Positions 8,245 through 14,586 of a stretch of DNA of 17,176 nt are shown here, piece by piece (position 1 is the first letter of the stretch; the number at the start of each line of letters is the position of its first letter). The DNA comes from an uncultured Lachnospiraceae bacterium (GTDB lineage Bacteria > Bacillota > Clostridia > Lachnospirales > Lachnospiraceae). Both the position numbers and the translations under genes were made by a program. The stretch lies in assembly GCA_910584325.1 (NCBI GenBank), contig CAJTZH010000059.1:1-17176 (forward strand), in the 5' to 3' direction. A model generated the notes under the pieces. The model was not told the DNA's origin. It searched no databases and saw nothing but the letters and a program-made list of their open reading frames with translations.

Positions 8245-8853
8245 ATGAATTTTGACATAAACAAATTAAAATGGACAAGGAAACCGGCGGATTATGCCAT
8301 ATCGGAAAATAAAATTGAAATCACAACAAATCCGCATACCGATTTATGGCAGAGAACATATTATCATTTCAGGAATGACAATGCGCCTGTTTTGCAGATG
8401 GAGACGGATGAAAAATTCTTTTCTTTTACAGTGAAAACAGAATTTGCAAGTAAGCGCAGATTTGACCAATGCGGAATTGTGATGTACCTTGACAGTGAAA
8501 ACTGGCTGAAAGGTTCAATCGAATATGAAAATGAAACATTGCAGCATCTTGGAAGCGTTGTTACGAACAATGGCTATTCGGATTGGGCGACAACAGAACT
8601 CGATGCTTCCATAAAATCAATGTGGTATCGGTTGAGCCGCAGGGAAGACGACTATTGTATCGAGTGTTCCGAAGACGGCGTTACTTTCAAACAGATGCGC
8701 ATATGCCATATGTGGAACGGCAACGGAACTATCCGGTTTGGCATTTATGCCTGTAGTCCCGAAGAATCATCTTTTAAGGCAACGTTTACCAATATGAAAA
8801 TAACGGAATGTAAATGGTCTGCGCATGACGGGCAGCAGCCGGACGAAGCGTGA
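8245..8853 (+). CDS. DUF1349 domain protein (concanavalin-like beta-sandwich)
   Basis: This 202-residue protein has the DUF1349 pattern found in Bacillus YesU and relatives, a lectin/glucanase-like beta-sandwich with no proven reaction. Characteristic segments are TDLWQRTYYHF (about 32-42), FDQCGIVMYLDSENWLKGSIEYE, the region around SDWATTEL and the C-terminal IRFGIYACSPEESSFKATF. There is no signal peptide, so it should be cytoplasmic. The start is ATG 8245 with AGGAGG (8232-8237) upstream. The frame is also open from 8206, inside the preceding gene, but that start lacks a ribosome site. It lies 16 bases after the acetyltransferase and 28 bases before the hydrolase, so the three are likely one transcript. 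A role in sugar binding is possible but is inference. Confidence 0.88.
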   Translation: MNFDINKLKWTRKPADYAISENKIEITTNPHTDLWQRTYYHFRNDNAPVLQMETDEKFFSFTVKTEFASKRRFDQCGIVMYLDSENWLKGSIEYENETLQHLGSVVTNNGYSDWATTELDASIKSMWYRLSRREDDYCIECSEDGVTFKQMRICHMWNGNGTIRFGIYACSPEESSFKATFTNMKITECKWSAHDGQQPDEA

Positions 8854-8881
8854 CAAACCGGAATTTGTGAGAGGTAGAATC

Positions 8882-9685
8882 ATGCAAGGAAAGCAAGTTA
8901 AGACTTCGAATGGTAATATTGTTTACTGGATTTCAGATGAGTTTGACGAAGGGAGAGAAACATTATTTTTTCTTCATGGTTTGACAGGCGACCATACGAT
9001 GTTTCAACCGCAGTTTCCTTTTTTTGAAAAGAAGTATAATATTATTGCGTGGGATGCGCCTGCGCATGGAGAATCAAGACCTTACAGGAATTTTAGTTTT
9101 GAAAATGCAGTAAAGGGAATGAAGCAAATTGTTGATGAGTGCGGTTGTTCTAAAGTAACGCTGATAGGTCAGTCAATGGGAGGGTTTAATGCGCAGGCGT
9201 TTCTTTGCAGATATCCGGATTTTGTAAAAGCATTTGTAGCGATTGATTCAACGCCATACGGAGATTACTATTCCCGGTCTGATATTTGGTGGCTTCACCA
9301 GATAGAATGGATGTCAAAACTTTTTACGGAAAAAATGTTAAAAATGTCTATGGCAAGGCAAAACGCGGTTACAAAAATGGGGCAGGAAAATATGGCTGCA
9401 ATGATTGACAGATATGGAAAAGCGGAACTATGTCATTTAATGGGGATTGGGTTTGCCGGTTTTTTGGAGGATAACAGAGAACTACAGATTTCCTGTCCGG
9501 TACTTCTGATTGTCGGTGAAAAAGACAGGACCGGAAAGGTAAAATCATACAATAAGAAGTGGGCAAAAAGAACAGGATTTCCATTAGTGTGGATACAAAA
9601 TGCCGCTCATAATTCGAATGTTGATAATCCGCATATGGTAAATAGTAGCATCATGACTTTTTTGCAGGATTTTATGAAACGTTAA
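8882..9685 (+). CDS. Alpha/beta hydrolase
   Basis: This 267-residue cytoplasmic serine hydrolase has all parts of the fold. FLHGLTGDHTMFQPQ (30-44) supplies the oxyanion hole, IIAWDAPAHGES (54-65) is typical of the family, and the nucleophile elbow is GQSMGG with S98. D215 in VGEKDRTG and H243 in NAAHNSNVDNP complete the triad. The arrangement resembles small esterases and the MhpC/haloperoxidase-like group; the substrate is unknown. The frame is open from ATG 8825, overlapping the previous gene, but ATG 8882 is preferred because GAGG (8871-8874) lies seven bases before it and the protein then starts near the first strand. A 34-base gap separates it from the CatA-like gene. Confidence 0.92.
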   Translation: MQGKQVKTSNGNIVYWISDEFDEGRETLFFLHGLTGDHTMFQPQFPFFEKKYNIIAWDAPAHGESRPYRNFSFENAVKGMKQIVDECGCSKVTLIGQSMGGFNAQAFLCRYPDFVKAFVAIDSTPYGDYYSRSDIWWLHQIEWMSKLFTEKMLKMSMARQNAVTKMGQENMAAMIDRYGKAELCHLMGIGFAGFLEDNRELQISCPVLLIVGEKDRTGKVKSYNKKWAKRTGFPLVWIQNAAHNSNVDNPHMVNSSIMTFLQDFMKR

Positions 9686-9719
9686 ATTCCCATTTTTCGT
9701 GTGAAGAGGAGCATTAATT

Positions 9720-10349
9720 ATGGAGAACAAATATGTTGAAATTGACGAAAGCACATGGCAGAGGGCAATGCACTGCGCAATTTTTAGAAACAGTGTTGAG
9801 CCTGCGTTTTGTGTTACATTTGAAGTTGATGTAACTGAATTTAAGAAATATGTTAAGGACAATAATCTATCTTTTACAATGGCAATGGTCTATGCGGTAT
9901 GTAAATGCGCCAACCAGGTTGAGGCATTCCGATACCATTTTACGGATGGAAAGGTTGTTTTATTTGACAGTATTGATACCGCGTTTACATACCTTAACAA
10001 AGAAACAAATTTGTTTAAAGTGGTCAATGTGCCTATGATGGATGATTTAAAAGAATACTGTATTCAGGCAAAGAAACTGGCAGAAGAACAGAAAGAGTAT
10101 TTTACGGGACCGCTTGGAAATGATGTTTTTCAGTGTTCTCCGATGCCTTGGGTGAGATACACGCACATTTCTCATACCAACTCCGGAAAGAAAGATAATG
10201 CTACGCCGTTGTTTGACTGGGGTAAGTATTATGAAAAGGACGGCAGACTGATGATGCCTGTTTCGGTTCAGGCACATCATTCATTTGTTGACGGTATTCA
10301 TATTGGTGAGTTTGTAAATATCTTAGAAGAGTATTTAAGTAGTTTTTAG
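9720..10349 (+). CDS. Type A chloramphenicol O-acetyltransferase homologue
   Basis: This 209-residue protein belongs to the CatA family, trimeric enzymes that transfer acetyl from acetyl-CoA to the 3-hydroxyl of chloramphenicol. The catalytic block QAHHSFVDGIHIGEF (184-198) carries H187 and D191, whose spacing of four matches H195 and D199 of the classical enzyme. PAFCVTFEVDVTEF near residue 28 and FTMAMVYAVCKCANQVEAFRYH (52-73, family-typical) also fit. Length is close to the usual 213-220. Many clostridial chromosomal homologues have this domain without proven resistance activity, so the label should stay at homologue. AGAGGAG (9705-9711) lies eight bases before ATG 9720. Confidence 0.9.
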   Translation: MENKYVEIDESTWQRAMHCAIFRNSVEPAFCVTFEVDVTEFKKYVKDNNLSFTMAMVYAVCKCANQVEAFRYHFTDGKVVLFDSIDTAFTYLNKETNLFKVVNVPMMDDLKEYCIQAKKLAEEQKEYFTGPLGNDVFQCSPMPWVRYTHISHTNSGKKDNATPLFDWGKYYEKDGRLMMPVSVQAHHSFVDGIHIGEFVNILEEYLSSF

Positions 10350-10361
10350 CAGTAACTTTCC

Positions 10362-10388
10362 GTTTGTCCAGTCAGAAAATAAAAAGTC
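10362..10388 (+). repeat. Stop-adjacent intergenic repeat, copy 1
   Basis: The sequence begins GTTTGTCCAGTCAGAAAAT and continues A-rich. It lies 13 bases after the stop codon of the CatA homologue and matches the sequence at 11164-11189 at nearly every base with one single-base gap. In both places the upstream gene ends in TTTTTA plus A or G. Function unknown. Confidence 0.6.
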
Positions 10389-10403
10389 ATGGAGAAATAC
10401 ATA

Positions 10404-10820
10404 ATGAAAGAATATATAATGAACCGGGTACATGAATTGTACTGGAAGGATGATATCAATTGCGCGCGGACAACCATCATCTGCCTGAGCGAATTATTTA
10501 AAACGTCTGTTGAACCGCAGACAATCCGCGCCGCGGTCGGATTGCATGGCGCGGGAGGATATCGGGCACAGTGCGGTTTGGTTGAAGGGACGCTGATGTT
10601 TATGGGAATTTATCTTCACGCGCTGGGAAAAACAGAGGAAGAGATTGTATCTGCCTGCTATCAGTTTGCGTCTGCGTTTGACAGTGCATTTGGTTCATTA
10701 AGTTGTTTTAAACTGCGTCCTACAGGGTTTTCGGAAAACGACCCGCCGCATATGTGTGAAAAACTGACTTGTGACGGAATTTTATTTGCATACCAATATA
10801 TTTTGGAAATTACACATTGA
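10404..10820 (+). CDS. C_GCAxxG_C_C family (putative redox) protein
   Basis: This 138-residue protein matches the small cysteine-rich C_GCAxxG_C_C family, widespread in anaerobes and thought to be redox-linked, with no established reaction. The expected landmarks appear in order: INCART with C20, GAGGYRAQCGLVEG with C57, FGSLSCFKLRP with C101 and CEKLT with C118. Further cysteines are C27, C85 and C123. ATG 10404 is preferred over ATG 10389 because GGAG (10391-10394) lies nine bases before it and overlaps the earlier ATG. It starts 54 bases after the CatA homologue, across the first copy of the intergenic repeat. The usual Ala after Cys-Gly is Leu here, so it is a somewhat divergent member. 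Confidence 0.8.
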   Translation: MKEYIMNRVHELYWKDDINCARTTIICLSELFKTSVEPQTIRAAVGLHGAGGYRAQCGLVEGTLMFMGIYLHALGKTEEEIVSACYQFASAFDSAFGSLSCFKLRPTGFSENDPPHMCEKLTCDGILFAYQYILEITH

Positions 10821-10842
10821 GTGTAGTTATTGCGGAGGATTT

Positions 10843-11154
10843 ATGAAAAATATATTATTAAGCGCGGACAGTGAATTAAGCGTGTTCAGCGTTCCGGACG
10901 AAGTGGCGGATAACCTTCAGGAATATTGTCTGGAGTTTTGCTGCAACTGGCTTCATAAAAGTCCCGACGCGGCAAAATACCGTGTCAAGATGGGGAGTGT
11001 AACCGGTGTGTGCTATTCTGAAAAAGATTTTATAGATTATCTAAATCAATACATTTGTGATGAACAGTCGGTATTAATTGAGATACTTACCGATGTATAT
11101 GAAGCTGATAATCTGCCGGAAGAATACGTTGGGCTACCGTATTTCAATTTTTAA
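10843..11154 (+). CDS. Conserved hypothetical acidic protein, 103 residues
   Basis: I do not recognise a named family. The protein is small, soluble and acidic, with no membrane segment. It has two adjacent cysteines in a helical stretch (CLEFCCNWLHKSPDAAKY, about 33-50) and a following block with GVCYSEKDFIDYLNQYIC. The acidic C-terminal part includes EILTDVYEADNLPEEY and ends in PYFNF. Size, acidity and company are compatible with an orphan immunity or antitoxin-like protein, but that is only inference. GGAGG (10834-10838) lies four bases before ATG 10843, rather close. The frame is open further upstream into the preceding gene without a better start. The second copy of the intergenic repeat follows its stop codon. 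Confidence 0.8.
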   Translation: MKNILLSADSELSVFSVPDEVADNLQEYCLEFCCNWLHKSPDAAKYRVKMGSVTGVCYSEKDFIDYLNQYICDEQSVLIEILTDVYEADNLPEEYVGLPYFNF

Positions 11155-11163
11155 CTGCTTCGG

Positions 11164-11189
11164 GTTTGTCCAGGCAGAAAAATAAAAGG
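11164..11189 (+). repeat. Stop-adjacent intergenic repeat, copy 2
   Basis: It begins GTTTGTCCAGGCAGAAAAAT and lies nine bases after the stop of the 103-residue protein. It matches 10362-10388 apart from one substitution in the first half, one gap and one substitution near the 3' end. CTGCTT and AGGCAG around its 5' half can form a short 6-bp stem (11155-11160 with 11172-11177), which copy 1 cannot form as well. Confidence 0.6.
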
Positions 11190-11210
11190 CGATTTTTGGG
11201 AGGTGCTAAA

Positions 11211-11837
11211 ATGAATAAAATGATAGCAGGCATCGGGGCTTTGCTGGTAACGTTTTCCGTATTGTTATTTGCTGTCTGCATGTTAATTTCCTTTGACTTT
11301 GGAAGCTATTTTGTCTGTATGCTGCTGCCTGTCGGATACATTATGATGACTGCCGGTTTTTGTGTCGAAAGTGATGAAAGACATCGTGTGGCTGCCAAAG
11401 CTGCAATGGCGTTTGCAATAATTTATGCCGTTTTGATATTTCTTGTGTATTTTGCGCAGACAACTTCTGTCCGGCTCGATTCGCTTGATGGGCAGGCGAT
11501 GAAAATCCTTGATTATTCAAGAGGCGGATTATTTTTTAATTACGATTTACTTGGATATGGCATGATGGCGCTTTCCACTTTTTTTACCGGATTGACAATA
11601 GATGCAAAGACAAAAGCGGATAAGTTGTTAAAACGTCTCATGCTGATTCATGGCATATTCTTTTTTTCCTGTTTCCTTATGCCCATGACAGGGATTTTCA
11701 GTTCCATGCAAAATGGCGGAGTGAATGTAGGAGGAGTTATTACGCTCGAAATCTGGTGCGCGTATTTTATGCCAGTCGGTATTTTATCATGGAAACATTT
11801 TAGAAATTACAAAGAAGGAGGGCATGGTCAACAATGA
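11211..11837 (+). CDS. Six-helix integral membrane protein of unknown function
   Basis: This 208-residue protein has about six hydrophobic segments (near residues 4-26, 30-50, 63-84, 108-130, 142-162 and 175-196) and short, mainly hydrophilic loops. No transport or enzyme motif is visible to me. The longest loop (about 85-107) has charged residues and the sequence RLDSLDGQAMK. The start is ATG 11211 with GGGAGG (11198-11203) seven bases before it; the frame is open from 11166 across the intergenic repeat but without a ribosome site there. Its stop codon overlaps the start of the next gene as ATGA, so the membrane protein and the esterase are probably translationally coupled and may work together. 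Confidence 0.8.
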   Translation: MNKMIAGIGALLVTFSVLLFAVCMLISFDFGSYFVCMLLPVGYIMMTAGFCVESDERHRVAAKAAMAFAIIYAVLIFLVYFAQTTSVRLDSLDGQAMKILDYSRGGLFFNYDLLGYGMMALSTFFTGLTIDAKTKADKLLKRLMLIHGIFFFSCFLMPMTGIFSSMQNGGVNVGGVITLEIWCAYFMPVGILSWKHFRNYKEGGHGQQ

Positions 11838-12766
11838 AATATAAAAAACAGATTCATCCGGAAATAAGACGTATCGCAAAAATTGTGCCATATAATAAGT
11901 TGATTATAAAGTGCGCCAATATCTTTCAGACGGTATCGCTTTTTCTGACAGGGATTCCAAAGGGCGTTGCGAATAGAAATATTACGATTGCAGGATATAA
12001 GGGGCTAAACGTTAAAGTAGAGCTGTTTGAGCCGTCAAATGTGAAAGAAAAGCTGCCATGCCTGATTTATGTGCATGGAGGCGCTTTCAGTTATAAGGCT
12101 TCCGCCTACCATAAAAAACTTGCGTGTATTTATGCGATGAAAGTAAAGTGCAGAGTTTATTTTCCTGATTATCATCTGACGCCGGGGTATCCGTATCCGG
12201 CTGCGTATGAAGATGTCCTCGCGCTGTATCAATGTATTATGAAAAATGCTGAAGAATTTGGAATTGATATCGAAAAGATTGGGATAGCCGGAGATAGCGC
12301 CGGAGCGTGCATTGCCGCGTTGATTTGTAATCGCTATGAATACGAAAATTTAAAGCAGCCGTGTCTTCAAATGCTGGTCTATCCTCTGACAGATGTTGAT
12401 ATGCAGACGGATTCCATGAAAAGATTTTCTGATACGCCGTTATGGAACGCAAAAAATAACAAACGAATGTGGTCATATTATTGCGGGAATTTGAAAGATG
12501 AAGATAAATACGATGCTTCCCCGATGCACAGCAGTCTTCCTCATATGATTCCCGATACATATATCGAAACAGCGGAATTTGATTGTTTACATGATGAGGG
12601 CGTGATGTACGGAAAGAAATTACGCAAGGCAGGAGCGAATGTAGAAATCAATGAAACAAAAGGAACGATTCATGGATATGATTGCGCCTTAAATACACGG
12701 ATAGCAGTGAGAAATGTCAAAAAAAGAATTTTGTTTCTGAGGAAAGGATTTAATGAAAGTAATTGA
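11834..12766 (+). CDS. Alpha/beta hydrolase, HSL-type esterase/lipase
   Basis: This 310-residue enzyme belongs to the hormone-sensitive-lipase family (alpha/beta hydrolase fold 3), which cleaves short-chain esters. The oxyanion motif is HGGAF (81-85), the nucleophile elbow GDSAG has S155, D250 in ETAEFDCLHDEG is the acid, and H280 in GTIHGYD is the base. The segment VYFPDYHLTPGYPYPAAYED (108-127) is the usual family block after the HGG strand. The short hydrophobic segment near 30-40 is not a clear signal peptide, so a cytoplasmic or peripheral location is likely. It starts by a 4-base overlap with the membrane protein gene and overlaps the following acetyltransferase by 14 bases, an arrangement that indicates one operon. 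Confidence 0.92.
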   Translation: MKYKKQIHPEIRRIAKIVPYNKLIIKCANIFQTVSLFLTGIPKGVANRNITIAGYKGLNVKVELFEPSNVKEKLPCLIYVHGGAFSYKASAYHKKLACIYAMKVKCRVYFPDYHLTPGYPYPAAYEDVLALYQCIMKNAEEFGIDIEKIGIAGDSAGACIAALICNRYEYENLKQPCLQMLVYPLTDVDMQTDSMKRFSDTPLWNAKNNKRMWSYYCGNLKDEDKYDASPMHSSLPHMIPDTYIETAEFDCLHDEGVMYGKKLRKAGANVEINETKGTIHGYDCALNTRIAVRNVKKRILFLRKGFNESN

Positions 12767-13280
12767 AATAACAGACAGAAATTTAGAATTGATACAAATT
12801 TTATTGCAAATATGGGAAAGTTCAGTGAAAGCAACACATTTATTTTTATCAGATGATGAGAGAAACAAAATTAAGCAGTATGTTCCACAGGCGTTGAAAG
12901 AAGTTTCCCATTTAATCATTGCCGAAAATGAAAAAGGAAGTCCGGTCGGATTTATGGGGATTGCGAATCAAATGCTTGAAATGTTATTTGTTTCAAATGA
13001 GAACAGAGGACGAGGGATAGGAAAACGATTGTTACAATACGGAATTGAAAATTATTCCGTAAATGAACTTGCTGTAAATGAACAAAATTCTCTCGCAAAA
13101 GGGTTTTATGAATATATGGGATTTGAAGTCTATAAAAGAACGGAGTTAGACGAACAGGGAAATCCGTATCCGTTATTGTATATGAAAAGAAATCTATTAG
13201 TTCCTGTTAGTGGAGAACTGGTTGAGGTTGAAAATGTAAAAGGGTTTGTAAAAAGTTATATCCCTGCCTTGCGATACTGA
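12753..13280 (+). CDS. YjaB-like GNAT acetyltransferase with a foreign C-terminal tail
   Basis: Residues 1 to about 146 form a complete GNAT acetyltransferase like E. coli YjaB. WESSVKATHLFL (21-32) is the family N-terminal block, NRGRGIGKRLL (84-94) the acetyl-CoA loop, and AVNEQNSLAKGFYEYMGFE (107-125) the C-terminal motif. Relatives usually end soon after PYPLLYM. Here the frame runs on for about 30 residues (GELVEVENVKGFVKSYIP and beyond) before TGA. That tail looks like the beginning of an Imm1-like protein whose remainder continues in the -1 frame. The natural stop has therefore been lost or replaced, and the annotated end is the result of a frameshift. The start overlaps the esterase gene by 14 bases, with an AGGAAAGG stretch upstream. 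Confidence 0.85.
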   Translation: MKVIEITDRNLELIQILLQIWESSVKATHLFLSDDERNKIKQYVPQALKEVSHLIIAENEKGSPVGFMGIANQMLEMLFVSNENRGRGIGKRLLQYGIENYSVNELAVNEQNSLAKGFYEYMGFEVYKRTELDEQGNPYPLLYMKRNLLVPVSGELVEVENVKGFVKSYIPALRY

Positions 13281-13501
13281 TTAACGGAACTTATGCGTGT
13301 GTCCATTATTTTCTTAATGATGAAGGAGATATGTGGCAGTCAATCGGATATGGAACGGAAGATATCGTTTTTTTCTGTAACGGAGAAAAGACTGAATTGC
13401 CCGCAGATGCGGTTATTTCACTGGATGAGGCAATAGAATGTGCCAGGCAGTTTTTTGAAACATTAAATAAACCCGACTGTATTGAGTGGAGAGAACTGTA
13501 A
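13203..13501 (+). pseudogene. Imm1-like immunity protein, frameshifted and joined to the acetyltransferase
   Basis: From 13253 to the TAA at 13499-13501, the -1 frame relative to the acetyltransferase codes for about 82 well-formed residues. These include LINGTYACVHYFLNDEGDMW, IVFFCNGEKTELPADAV, SLDEAIECARQFFETL and KPDCIEWREL. The end (prolines before an acidic helix, then P-x-C-I-x-W) is the C-terminal pattern of the Imm1 immunity family, which protects against polymorphic or contact-dependent toxins. The upstream part lies in the acetyltransferase frame. One extra A in the A5 run at 13250-13254 would join both parts and give GFVKKLYPCLAILING without a stop. No ATG with a ribosome site precedes the Imm1 part, so it is probably not expressed as it stands. 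Confidence 0.62.
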
Positions 13502-13556
13502 TTTCCCATTCATCAGGTAAATTAAAAAATAAATTAAAATTTGGAGGTATCAGAGT

Positions 13557-13949
13557 ATGGCAGTTTCAAATATGAAAGCGCTGCTGCAAAAGGATGTCAA
13601 AAAAGTATGGGAAATCGTTACTTCACTGGAACACTATCAATGGCGGAGTGATTTGAGCAAAATCGAGAAATTAAGCGAGAAGCAGTTCGTTGAATATACG
13701 AAAGACGGTTTTGCGACAACATTTACAATTACTGTTTTGGAAGCCTACAAGCGATGGGAATTTGACATGGAAAACAGTAATATGAAAGGGCATTGGACGG
13801 GGGTTTTTACTGAAAAAGACGGTCAGACGGAGATTGATTTTACAGAAGATGTCACGGCAAAGAAGCTGATTATGAAACCTTTTGTGAAAGCATTCTTGAA
13901 AAAACAGCAGGAAGTTTATGTGTCTGATTTGAAAAAAGCGTTACAATGA
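13557..13949 (+). CDS. SRPBCC (START/Bet v1-like) family protein
   Basis: This 130-residue protein has the helix-grip fold pattern of the SRPBCC superfamily, which binds hydrophobic ligands in a deep pocket. The N-terminal strand ends in KDVKKVWEIVTSLEHYQWR (14-32), the signature of polyketide cyclase/dehydrase-like members. Strands with TTFTITVLEAYKRWEFDM and GHWTGVFTEKDGQTEIDF follow, and the long C-terminal helix runs through FVKAFLKKQQEVYVSDLKKAL. The ligand is unknown, and such proteins may also serve as stress or detoxification factors. GGAGG (13543-13547) lies nine bases before ATG 13557. It is the last intact plus-strand gene before a stretch of decayed sequence. Confidence 0.88.
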   Translation: MAVSNMKALLQKDVKKVWEIVTSLEHYQWRSDLSKIEKLSEKQFVEYTKDGFATTFTITVLEAYKRWEFDMENSNMKGHWTGVFTEKDGQTEIDFTEDVTAKKLIMKPFVKAFLKKQQEVYVSDLKKALQ

Positions 13950-13971
13950 CAACTTCTGATGTGTTCGATAG

Positions 13972-14079
13972 CCTGATGACTGGCTGAAACCGGAATTGGA
14001 CTTGCCGTTTTCAAAATCATTGTGGAAAAAGCAGTTAAACAAATATCCATGTATTAATGAGTATTTTTGTTTAAAATGA
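13972..14079 (+). pseudogene. Unassigned coding remnant after the SRPBCC gene
   Basis: The frame starting directly after a TAG at 13969-13971 codes for 35 residues that look like real protein: DDWLKPELDLPFSKSL, then WKKQLNKYPCINEYF, ending at TGA 14077-14079. There is no start codon or ribosome site. I do not recognise the family. It is most likely the 3' end of a decayed gene. Its last bases overlap the end of the minus-strand 54-residue gene. Confidence 0.35.
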
Positions 14080-14218
14080 TTTTAAGTTTGTGCTTTTTAA
14101 AATCTATGCTGATTGTTATGTTTATATTTTTTGTAAGGATGAAAACAACAGTCAGTATAAATATTCCAAGCAGTGTAAAATTAGGATTTGTTGATATTGT
14201 ATAAATGATATTTTTCAT
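14054..14218 (-). CDS. Small single-span membrane protein, 54 residues
   Basis: A minus-strand frame from ATG 14218-14216 to TAA 14056-14054 gives 54 residues. It has a short polar N-terminus (MKNIIYTISTNP), one clear membrane span at about 14-29 (FTLLGIFILTVVFILT) and a basic C-terminal tail with KKHKLKI. The family is unknown to me. GAAAGGAG (14235-14228) lies nine bases before the ATG, and an extended -10 promoter with a palindrome lies further upstream, which argues for a real gene despite its size. The positive tail suggests that the C-terminus is cytoplasmic. It is divergent from the degraded gene at 14331. Regulator, toxin-like peptide or small membrane accessory protein are all possible. 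Confidence 0.68.
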   Translation of the reverse strand: MKNIIYTISTNPNFTLLGIFILTVVFILTKNINITISIDFKKHKLKIILNKNTH

Positions 14219-14244
14219 AATGATAAGCTCCTTTCAATTTTTCT

Positions 14245-14265
14245 ATGATGAGTATATCATGATGA
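14245..14265 (-). promoter_or_regulatory. Extended -10 promoter with overlapping palindrome for the 54-residue gene
   Basis: On the minus strand TATACT (14256-14251) is preceded by TG one base upstream (14259-14258), an extended -10 element. The -35 region is weak. ATGAT (14245-14249) and ATCAT (14256-14260) form an inverted repeat across the -10 box, and a second small palindrome TCATGA lies at 14257-14262. Repression by a dimeric regulator is a reasonable inference. The ATG is 33 bases downstream of the -10 box. Confidence 0.5.
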
Positions 14266-14330
14266 AAAATAAAAATAGTTTCCGTGAAGTTGGGATAAAG
14301 TTGAGTAAATTATGAAAAGGGGATGAGATG

Positions 14331-14584
14331 ATGAGTGAAACTTTATCATTTGCATCTTATGCAAGATGCTTAAAAGACGCGATGAAAGGACAATATAATA
14401 CACAGTTAAAAGTAACAGAGCTGCTACTTGAATTTTTGATTGTGCCGGATTCTGATAATGATACATATATGATTATTTCAAAGAACAGATATTGCCTAAA
14501 ATTTCGACGCATATAAAGGATGATTTGGTTAGGAACATAGAAGAACGAATAGAGACAGATGCGTCTATTTCAAAAGGATGCTAA
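14331..14584 (+). pseudogene. Frameshifted, internally deleted gene remnant (possibly ABC-three-component-associated)
   Basis: ATG 14331 follows AAGGGG (14317-14322) and codes for MSETLSFASYARCLKDAM, then QLKVTELLLEFLIVPDS, before losing sense. The second part, in another frame (14462-14584), codes for YFKEQILPKISTHIKDDLV followed by an acidic helix ending in DASISK. Together they recall an N-terminal family found beside ABC-type three-component conflict systems in clostridia. In those proteins a KYGTQ-RVTE-like block is followed by a YF...IP...DD block, with about 40 residues between them that are missing here. The match is from memory and was not searched. An internal deletion plus frameshift would explain the structure. 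Confidence 0.4.
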
Positions 14585-14586
14585 AG

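Noticed and set aside
10350..11210. Integron attC sites between the accessory genes
   Set aside because: The repeated elements lack paired core sites (GTTRRRY/RYYYAAC) with a long imperfect palindrome, and no integron integrase is present in the window.
13244..13262. Programmed -1 ribosomal frameshifting at the A5 run to make an acetyltransferase-Imm1 protein
   Set aside because: There is no proper slippery heptamer in the correct phase and I see no strong downstream pseudoknot or stem. A plain one-base deletion is simpler.
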